A DNA stretch of 64,000 bases from CAVQCJ01 sp963849365. GTDB taxonomy: Bacteria; Actinomycetota; Actinomycetes; Prado026. The position numbers were made by a program, and so were the translations under genes. Location of the stretch: the NCBI GenBank assembly GCA_963849365.1, contig CAWKHA010000004.1:558001-622000 (forward strand), in the 5' to 3' direction. The notes below the pieces were generated by a model. It was not told the origin of the DNA, made no database searches, and was given only the letters and a program-made list of their open reading frames with translations. This document shows, piece by piece, positions 42,360 to 48,659 of this stretch (position 1 is its first letter; each line of letters starts with the position of its first letter).

Positions 42360-43069
42360 CGCCGGTCGAGCCGGTAACCAAGACCGCGCACGGTCACGAT
42401 CAGCTCGGGGTTCGCCGGGTCCTTCTCGATCTTCGTGCGGAGCCGCCGGACGTGGACGTCGACGAGCCGCTCGTCACCGAAGAAGCCGTGGTCCCAGACC
42501 CGTTCCAACAGCTGCTGGCGGCTGAGCACCCGGCCCTCGGCGTCGGCGAGCTCGCTGAGCAGCCGGAACTCGGTCAGCGTCAGGTGCACCGGCTCCTCGC
42601 CACGGCGTACCCAGCCGGCCGCCGTCGCCAGCACCAGCGGGGCCAGCGGGTCCGAGCCGTCCAGCAGCACCGCCCCGACGTCTTCGGACCCGTTGTCGTG
42701 GCGGCGCTGCGTCCGGCGCAGCAGCGCCCGCAACCGGGCCGTCATCTCCTTCACCTGGAACGGCTTGGTCAGGTAGTCGTCGGCCCCGACCTCCAGGCCG
42801 GCCACGATGTCGTGGGTGTCGTCGCGGGCGCTGACCACCACGATCGGGATGTCGCTCGTCCGGCGCACCTCGCGGATGCAGTCGAAGCCCGACATCCCGC
42901 CGAGCATCAGGTCGACCAGCATGACGTCCGGCCCCACCGCAGCGAAGGTGTCCAGCGCCTCCTCGGCGCTGGCGGTCGGGGCCACCTCGTAGCCCTCGTC
43001 CTCGAGTGCGAGCCCCAGCACGGCGCGGACGCGGTCGTCGTCCTCGACCAGCATCACCCGGACTCCCAC
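42356..43069 (-). CDS. OmpR-family response regulator (MtrA-like organisation)
   Basis: 237-aa regulator. Receiver: acidic VEDDD (9-12), phospho-acceptor Asp53 in MLVDLMLGGMSG, Lys102 in YLTKPFQ. Output winged helix: HLTLTEFRLLSELADAEGRV, LSRQQLLERVWDHG, VDVHVRRLRTKIEKDP, VRGLGYRLDRR. Between the domains is a loop of about 35 residues, longer than usual. The GTG at 43069 is chosen because the receiver strand begins there. Confidence 0.9.
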   Translation of the reverse strand: MGVRVMLVEDDDRVRAVLGLALEDEGYEVAPTASAEEALDTFAAVGPDVMLVDLMLGGMSGFDCIREVRRTSDIPIVVVSARDDTHDIVAGLEVGADDYLTKPFQVKEMTARLRALLRRTQRRHDNGSEDVGAVLLDGSDPLAPLVLATAAGWVRRGEEPVHLTLTEFRLLSELADAEGRVLSRQQLLERVWDHGFFGDERLVDVHVRRLRTKIEKDPANPELIVTVRGLGYRLDRR

Positions 43070-43245
43070 CGCACGATGCTCGCACAGCCGCGGGACCGCC
43101 GGACCCGGCTGCCCGGACCCACGGAGTTCGTCACACGACCGCAAAGTGGCCGACCGCACCGTCGCAAGGTTGGCTGAGCACGGTAGGGGCCAAGGGACCG
43201 CGGCGCTACAGCCGCAGACGACGCACCGAGGAGGCAGGCGCTGCG

Positions 43246-43587
43246 ATGACGGCCACAGCGTTCGACCTGCGCGAGCAGGCCGTCGTCGAGCTGGACGACC
43301 ACACGATCAACGAGGGGCTGCCGGACCTGCGCTGGCACCTGCGCGACCTGGTACTGGGCGGGGCCCAGACCATCCGGGTCGACCTGACGCACACGACCCG
43401 GATGGGCTCCACGGCGTTGGCGGCGCTGCTCAGCGCCCACCGGGCCTGCCGGGCCCGCGGCGGCGGCGTCGTGCTCGTCAACCCGAACCGGCAGGTGCTG
43501 GAGCTCATGCGGCGCACCGGGCTGTGGCGCGTCTTCCGTACCGAGCAGGCCGGCCGGGCGGGCAGCGAAGGCACCGGCCGACGGTGA
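43246..43587 (+). CDS. STAS-domain protein (anti-sigma factor antagonist-like)
   Basis: 113-aa single STAS domain. HTINEGLPDLRWHLRDLVLG, then IRVDLTHTTRMGSTALAALL, where the serine in GSTAL is at the position phosphorylated in SpoIIAA-like antagonists, and GGVVLVNPNRQVLELMRRTG. A GAGGAGG ribosome site precedes the ATG. Its stop overlaps the next gene (GTGA). No anti-sigma kinase gene is adjacent. Confidence 0.85.
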   Translation: MTATAFDLREQAVVELDDHTINEGLPDLRWHLRDLVLGGAQTIRVDLTHTTRMGSTALAALLSAHRACRARGGGVVLVNPNRQVLELMRRTGLWRVFRTEQAGRAGSEGTGRR

Positions 43588-44132
43588 GCGCCGCACCCAC
43601 GCTGGGCCCGGACAGCGCCGTCTACCGGCTCCCGCCACGCCGCGTGCACGAGCTGCTCGGCTGGAACGTCTGGTCGGCCCGCGGCCGCGCTGCCAGTGTC
43701 GACGTCCTGCGGGTGGGCGACCACCTCGAGGTCCTGCTCGCCGAGGCCGACCCCGGGGGCGGAGCGGCCGGTGCGTCGTCGGGCAGCCGCACGCGGCTCG
43801 TGCTCGGCGCCGACGGCAGCTGCAGCGCCGCGCACGTGGCGTCCCCGTCCGTCCTGCACGTGCTGCACGCCGGGACCACGGCATCGGCCGCCAGCCGGGA
43901 CGGCGGCCGGTCGAAGGTCGAGACCGAGTACGGCGACGTGCTGGTCGCCACCACCTCGGCGTTCCTGCAGGCTGCCCCGGCGGAGCTGCTGGCCCAGATC
44001 CCACAACGCACCAGACGCCGGCGCAGCCTGGCGGGGCTCGCCGACGAGCTGGTGCGTCGGGTGGGTCGCAGTCCCGCAGGGGACCGCGCGGGGATCGTCG
44101 TCGCCCAGAGGGTCTGGCCTGCCGGGGCCTGA
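43584..44132 (+). CDS. Unrecognised partner of the STAS protein
   Basis: 182-aa soluble protein starting at a GTG that overlaps the STAS stop. The sequence has beta-rich segments (VDVLRVGDHLEVLLAEAD, SRTRLVLGADG) and a helical C-terminal part (SLAGLADELVRRVGRSPAGD) ending GIVVAQRV. The layout is vaguely reminiscent of a degenerate PP2C/SpoIIE phosphatase, but the metal-binding aspartates are not evident. A role in a partner-switching pathway is inferred only from coupling to the STAS gene. Confidence 0.55.
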   Translation: MSAAPTLGPDSAVYRLPPRRVHELLGWNVWSARGRAASVDVLRVGDHLEVLLAEADPGGGAAGASSGSRTRLVLGADGSCSAAHVASPSVLHVLHAGTTASAASRDGGRSKVETEYGDVLVATTSAFLQAAPAELLAQIPQRTRRRRSLAGLADELVRRVGRSPAGDRAGIVVAQRVWPAGA

Positions 44133-44147
44133 CGGCGACACCGCGCC

Positions 44148-44186
44148 GTGGCGCGCCGCAGCCGTTGGGGGCCTGCGGCGCGCCAC
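44148..44186. terminator. Bidirectional terminator
   Basis: Perfect 14-bp stem GTGGCGCGCCGCAG (44148-44161) / CTGCGGCGCGCCAC (44173-44186) with an 11-nt loop, between the convergent STAS-partner gene and the glycosidase pseudogene. Confidence 0.8.
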
Positions 44187-44213
44187 GATCGGTTCAGAGG
44201 GCGCGAACCCCGT

Positions 44214-45184
44214 TCAGCCGGCCAGCGCGCGAAGGTACGCGAGCGTCTGCGGGATCTGCGTCAGCGGCTGCGAGAAGCTCGCCGCAGCCGTGTTGTTGTA
44301 CCAGGCAGCGCCGATCGGCGGGTAGGGCGCCCACTGGTTGATCGTCGACTGGATGTACGCGATGTCCTTGGCGTCACCGGAGTGGTAGCCGAACTCCGGG
44401 ATCGCCCATGGCTTGTGCTTGGCCTTCGCGTAGTTCATCGCACGCACCACGTTGTCGGGCACGTAGCAGTCGAAGCCGAGCACGTCGGCGGGCACGTACC
44501 AGCTCTCCGGGTCACCGTGCGGCTTGCTCGGCGCGAGCACGTATCCCTCGAGGATGCTCATCGACTTCACCCGCGAGCTCGGGTACTTCTTCTCCACCGA
44601 CAGCAGCTGCGCCCAGCCGGCGCGGTACTGCGCGGTGTTGAAGTGGTTGCTCGGGTTGTCCGCCTCGTGCTGCCAGTCCCAGTAGACCGTGCGGCCGGAC
44701 TTGTTCCACGCCTGCAGAAGAGTGGCGAACTGCGCGTTGAACTTGCCGGAGGCGACCGTCGCCAGGCTGACACCGTCGAAGGACACCCAGATCTGGTAGC
44801 TCGACGGCAGCGCGGGCAGCGTGGTCTTCGGGGTGCTCCAGAAGACGCGACCGACGCGGGCGTTCGGGAACATCTTGATCGTCTGGGTGCTGTTGCCGCC
44901 CATCGAGGTCCCGAAGGCCACGCCACGTGCGGCCGCGGGGATCGTGTAGGACGTCGTGGCGCTGGTGGGCTCGCGGTGGCCGCCTTCGCGGTGGCCGCCT
45001 TCGCGGTCGTCGCGGTCGTGGCCGCCGGGGTGGCCGTGGCGCTGACCGCCGCCTTGTCCTTGTGATGCTTGTGCTTGTGCTTGTGGACCGTGGCGGCGTT
45101 GCTGGTGCTCACCAGCACCGGTATGAGCAGCGGGACGGTGAAGAGGGACAGGGGCGCGAGTCTGCGGAGTAGGGCGGTTGACAT
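44214..45184 (-). pseudogene. Secreted GH-A-like glycosidase copy with frameshift
   Basis: A paralog of the intact gene at 45587-46558, but split between two frames. The start (MSTALLRRLAPLSLF..., ATG at 45184) encodes signal peptide, an HKHKHKHH tract and an Ala/Lys/Thr linker. The catalytic domain continues in a second frame from IPAAARGVAFGTSMGG through WQHEADNPSNHF (acid/base Glu) and AIPEFGYHSGD (nucleophile Glu) to the stop at 44214. The frame changes near 44955-44985, consistent with loss of one base, right beside two tandem 15-bp repeats. Everything else is conserved, so this is a recent break, slippage-prone phase variation or a sequencing error. Confidence 0.8.
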
Positions 45185-45586
45185 CCGGTGAACCTTCTCT
45201 GTCGGGGGCATTGCCTGTCTCGGATCCCGGGGTCCCGCCCTGGTACACCCGGGTGTCCGATCTGTCTCGGCGGACAGCATGCCACGACCACCGCAACCTT
45301 TCTGTGACCTGAGGGGCGTGACATGAGCCACGGGGCCCCCGGGCTTGTGACATCGGCGTGAATTCGAAACCCGTTGGCCGCACACGCCACACGGCGCCCT
45401 CCTCCCCCACCGCAGGCCGCAGGCGTGGCATGGTGTCCTCGGACCAGATAACGAACTGGTCACGAGGTGCGGCGGATGCCGCAGGATAGGGAGGCGCCGC
45501 TTCGACGACGCGACCAAGGAACATCCGACCGGAGTCCGACGTACAAGGGCGGGACGACCGGCTCCCAGGCAGAAAAGGTCAGCCGT
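45185..45586. promoter_or_regulatory. Divergent promoter region, 402 bp, with duplicated leaders
   Basis: No gene is supported here. Each divergent glycosidase gene has a leader sharing the same landmarks: CGTGGCATGsTGTCC about 90-160 nt upstream, GTACnnnGGGCGGGAC about 45-70 nt upstream, and CAGAnAAGGT just before the ATG. The leaders were duplicated with the genes and stay partly conserved, so they may hold a shared promoter and an RNA element. I could not match them to a known riboswitch. Confidence 0.5.
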
Positions 45587-46558
45587 ATGTCATCCGCCCT
45601 ACTTCGTAGGCTTGCTCCACTTTCCCTCTTCGCCGTTCCCCTTCTGATACCCGTACTCGTCAGCACCAGCAACGCGGCCACCAACCACAAGCACAAGCAC
45701 AAGCACCACGCGAACAAGGCGTCGGTGAGTGCGAAGGCGACTACCTCGGCCAAGACCACCTCCGCCGCGAAGACCAGCACCACCGCGAAGGCCTCGACGG
45801 CCGCCGTGGCCGCGGCGCCGAACATGGCCATCCCGGCGGCAGCACGAGGTGTCCTGTTCGGCACCTCGATGGGCACCGACAGCGCAGCGACGGTGCGGCT
45901 CTTCCCGAACGCCCGGATCGGCCGGGTCTTCTGGAGCTCGCCGAAGACCACGCTGCCGGCGCTGCCGTCCTCGTACGCGATCTGGCTGTCCTTCAAGACC
46001 AGCCCTTCGACGGTCGCGTCCGGTCAGTTCAACGCTCAGTTCGCCACGATGCTGCAGGCCTGGAACAGGTCCGGACGCACCGTGTTCTGGACCTGGCAGC
46101 ACGAGGCCGACCGGCACGCCGGGTTCAGCTCTGCGCAGTTCCGGCAGGGCTGGGCGCAGCTGCTGTCGGTGGAGAAGAAGTACCCCAGCTCCCGGGTGAG
46201 GTCAATGAGCATCCTCACCGGCATCGTCCTCGCGCCGAACAGGCCGCACGGAGACCCGGCCAACTGGTACGTGAACGCGGACGTGCTCGGCTTCGACTGC
46301 TACGTCCCGGCCAGCGTCCCGCGGGCCATGGCGTACGCGAGGGCGAAGCACAAGCCGTGGGCGATCCCGGAGTTCGGCGCCGACAACGGTGACGCCGGCA
46401 ACATCAAGTACATCCAGGACACCATCAACCAGTGGGCTGCGTACCCGCCGGTCGGCGCGTCCTGGTACAACAACACAGCCGCGGCCAGCTTCTCGCAGCC
46501 GTTGCGGCAGCTGCCGCAGACGACGACCTACCTGCGCGCACTCGCAGCCGTCGGCTGA
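45587..46558 (+). CDS. Secreted GH-A-like glycosidase with His/Lys tract
   Basis: 323-aa exported protein. Signal peptide (LLRRLAPLSLFAVPLLIPVL, cleavage near SNAAT), then NHKHKHKHHANKA, an Ala/Lys/Thr/Ser-rich linker to about residue 80, and a TIM-barrel-like domain. Candidate catalytic residues: Glu in FWTWQHEADRH (acid/base) and in AIPEFGADNGD (nucleophile), as in GH26-like clan A hydrolases. VLGFDCYVP and SWYNNTAAASF are further conserved strings shared with the paralog. Substrate unknown. The basic His-rich tract may bind metals or polyanionic wall polymers. Confidence 0.8.
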   Translation: MSSALLRRLAPLSLFAVPLLIPVLVSTSNAATNHKHKHKHHANKASVSAKATTSAKTTSAAKTSTTAKASTAAVAAAPNMAIPAAARGVLFGTSMGTDSAATVRLFPNARIGRVFWSSPKTTLPALPSSYAIWLSFKTSPSTVASGQFNAQFATMLQAWNRSGRTVFWTWQHEADRHAGFSSAQFRQGWAQLLSVEKKYPSSRVRSMSILTGIVLAPNRPHGDPANWYVNADVLGFDCYVPASVPRAMAYARAKHKPWAIPEFGADNGDAGNIKYIQDTINQWAAYPPVGASWYNNTAAASFSQPLRQLPQTTTYLRALAAVG

Positions 46559-46571
46559 GGCACTTCTCCTG

Positions 46572-46645
46572 CCACTCGACCGGGCGAGCGGTCGCCGGCG
46601 GAGCCCGAAACGGCTCTGTCGGCGACCAACCGCCCGGTCGAGTGG
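46572..46645. terminator. Long stepped hairpin terminator
   Basis: CCACTCGACCGGGCG (46572-46586) pairs with CGCCCGGTCGAGTGG (46631-46645). Inside it GGTCGCCG (46590-46597) pairs with CGGCGACC (46620-46627), and AGCC/GGCT pair near the tip. It separates the convergent glycosidase and cytochrome genes. Confidence 0.82.
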
Positions 46646-46665
46646 TCCCCGGGGCCGCCTGCGCG

Positions 46666-47613
46666 TCAGTGGGTGGGGTGCGCCCGGTAGTAGTCGCGCC
46701 AGATGAGCCGGTGCACCGGCACCCAGCGCGGGATCGACCGCAGGACGGGGATGAACGGCAGCAGCAGGAACCCCAGCGTCAGCAGCATCATCAGCCCCCA
46801 GACGTAGGCGTCCGCGCTGGCCCCGACCGTGGTGCTCTCGTCGCTGAACGGCTTGACCTGGTACCAGAAGGTGTACAGCCACAGCCACGACTGGCCGGGG
46901 TAGCTGCCCGTCTCGTTCATCATCCCCCACTGGTCCCCGCCCAGGTGCTGGCCGCGGGCCTGGTCCTCCAGGTACGTGCCGTCGGCGAGGAACAGCAGCG
47001 GGTAGGTGTAGTCGGTGTTGAAGAACTTCCCGCGCGCCTGCAGGACCCCGTCCAGCGAACCCTGCTGCGCCGCGTCCAGGGCCGCCGCCGTCAGCGCCGG
47101 TACCGGACCGTAGTCACCCGACGCGGCCTGGGTGTAGTCGCCCTCCGGTGCGTTGGCCACGGCGTCCGCGTACGCGCCCGCCCACGCTGCCTGCTGGTCC
47201 GCCGTCGCCTGGTTCCAGGTGTTGAGCGCCGCCGTGACCTCCGCCGACGCCGGCAGGCTGCTGAGCGGGTCGATCACGAAGTCCTTCGCGGCGTCGATCG
47301 GGATCCGGACGCCGGAGGCCTTCTGCAGGTCCAGCGGACCGAGCTTCTGGGTCGCGTCCGTCGTGTTGTACGGCGGCCCGTAACCCGCCGTGCCGCTGGT
47401 TCCGGCCAGCTCCTGTGCCGCCGTCGAGACGAAGTCCGACGGGGCCGCCTTGGCCCACGACTGCAGGGTGAGGCTCTTCTCGTCCGGTGACCCGAACGCG
47501 AACGCCAGCCCGATGACGAGCGCCCCGACCACGACCAGGGCGATCACGAACTCCTTGACCAGGTCGTACTCCCGGGTCGCTCCCGACCACGGGCGGCTCG
47601 CGATGTCGGTCAT
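46666..47613 (-). CDS. Membrane partner of split cytochrome b
   Basis: 315-aa protein: TM near the N-terminus (about 20-42, EFVIALVVVGALVIGLAFAF), an extracytoplasmic region of about 200 residues rich in Ala/Gln/Thr, then two hydrophobic segments (about 245-290, including WGLMMLLTLGFLLLPFIPVL) and a basic end (IWRDYYRAHPTH). The C-terminal part resembles the later helices of a cytochrome b subunit, but no heme or quinone motif is certain. It overlaps the cytochrome b gene by 4 nt and is clearly its operon partner. Confidence 0.72.
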   Translation of the reverse strand: MTDIASRPWSGATREYDLVKEFVIALVVVGALVIGLAFAFGSPDEKSLTLQSWAKAAPSDFVSTAAQELAGTSGTAGYGPPYNTTDATQKLGPLDLQKASGVRIPIDAAKDFVIDPLSSLPASAEVTAALNTWNQATADQQAAWAGAYADAVANAPEGDYTQAASGDYGPVPALTAAALDAAQQGSLDGVLQARGKFFNTDYTYPLLFLADGTYLEDQARGQHLGGDQWGMMNETGSYPGQSWLWLYTFWYQVKPFSDESTTVGASADAYVWGLMMLLTLGFLLLPFIPVLRSIPRWVPVHRLIWRDYYRAHPTH

Positions 47614-48296
47614 GACTGCACCTCCTGCGGCTCCGGGGAGGCCAGCGGTTCCTCGTGCGCCTCAGGCGCGTCCGTCGCGTCGATCGGCGGCACGACACCG
47701 CGCCTGCGGACCTGGAGCACGTGCCACACCACGACCGCACCGAGGACCAGCGGGAGCAGCGCGACGTGGAACAGGAGCATCTGGCCGACGTCGAGCACGT
47801 TGAACCACGCGCCGATCCCGACCGAGTTGAGCCCGTCCTTCGCCTGCGTCGAGATCCACTGCGCGTCGAAGTTCGTCTGGACGAGGTAGCCCGTGAAGGC
47901 CGTGCCGATCGAGGCCAGGAAGGCCACGACCCCCGTCATCCAGGTCGCGGCGCGGCGACCCCGCCACGACGCCATCCAGAACTTGCCCCACAGGTGCACG
48001 ACCATGAACAGGAAGAACAGCTCGACGCTCCACAGGTGGGTGCTGTTCACGTAGTGGCCGACCGAGGACGTGTGGTACCACTGCGGACCCGCGAGGGTCA
48101 GGACCAGCCCTGACACGATCACGAAGATGAGCGCAGCGATGGTCGCGACGCCGAAGACGTAGATCCACGAGGCGACGTACTCGGGCTGCTCCTCGGGGAG
48201 GAGCTTCTCCGGTGGGAGCGCACCGAAGAACCGGCGGCGGAGCCGGCCGGTCCAGGTGCGCGGCTGCGGCTCCGCGTGGTGCGTGGCCGCCGTCAT
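47610..48296 (-). CDS. Cytochrome b N-terminal (b6-type, bis-heme) subunit
   Basis: 228-aa four-helix membrane cytochrome. Heme ligands: the two His in STHLWSVELFFLFMVVHLWG (14 apart) and the two in LLFHVALLPLVLGAVVVWHV (15 apart), the spacing of cytochrome b6. FTGYLVQTNFDAQW is the quinone-side loop. No Rieske or cytochrome c1 gene is adjacent, so this is a stand-alone quinone/heme b module and not a standard bc1 complex. The ATG at 48296 overlaps the stop of a small membrane gene. Confidence 0.9.
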   Translation of the reverse strand: MTAATHHAEPQPRTWTGRLRRRFFGALPPEKLLPEEQPEYVASWIYVFGVATIAALIFVIVSGLVLTLAGPQWYHTSSVGHYVNSTHLWSVELFFLFMVVHLWGKFWMASWRGRRAATWMTGVVAFLASIGTAFTGYLVQTNFDAQWISTQAKDGLNSVGIGAWFNVLDVGQMLLFHVALLPLVLGAVVVWHVLQVRRRGVVPPIDATDAPEAHEEPLASPEPQEVQS

Positions 48297-48472
48297 GGCC
48301 GCCGCCTCCCCTTGGGGAACGGCAACGCGATCGCCAGGACGAACAGCACGATCCCGATCGCGATCATGACGAGGTTGCCGACCGAGATCTGGATGGGCCC
48401 CGCGTCCAGGTAGCGCGCGGGCTGGTCCAGGTTGCCGGTGAGCGCCCAGAGGGCGGAAACGGCGGAACTCAT
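48293..48472 (-). CDS. 59-aa single-TM protein leading the cytochrome b operon
   Basis: Small protein: ATG at 48472, a soluble first half (SALWALTGNLDQPARYLDAG) and one membrane helix (ISVGNLVMIAIGIVLFVLAI) ending PFPKGRRRP. It overlaps the cytochrome b start (ATGA). It is probably an accessory subunit of the complex. Function not known. Confidence 0.75.
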   Translation of the reverse strand: MSSAVSALWALTGNLDQPARYLDAGPIQISVGNLVMIAIGIVLFVLAIALPFPKGRRRP

Positions 48473-48546
48473 GGCGTCTCCTGACGTCTCGGTGCCATGC
48501 CCCCATGACGAGCAGCAGGCTAGGGGCGGGCCGCTGGGCGGCAATA

Positions 48547-48560
48547 GGGACCAACGTCCC
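48547..48560. promoter_or_regulatory. DosR/DevR-like box upstream of cytochrome b operon
   Basis: GGGACCAACGTCCC matches the actinobacterial DosR pattern GGGACnnnnGTCCC. It is 75 bp upstream of the small membrane gene and 100 bp upstream of the divergent DUF4157 gene, so hypoxia or redox control of either is possible. Confidence 0.7.
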
Positions 48561-48659
48561 TTCCGGCCCCGCTGCCGGGGACGTTGCGGTGACGCGCCGG
48601 GACGACCCTGGAGGGCTCCGCCGGTCGCCGGACGAGGCGACCCTTGACGAGGACGCGCC

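Noticed and set aside
45185..45586. Known cyclic-di-AMP (ydaO) riboswitch in the glycosidase leaders
   Set aside because: I could not find the conserved ydaO core blocks; only the two local leaders resemble each other.
48594..48608. GGGACGACCC as a further DosR-like box
   Set aside because: The half-sites lack the four-base spacer of the DosR pattern.
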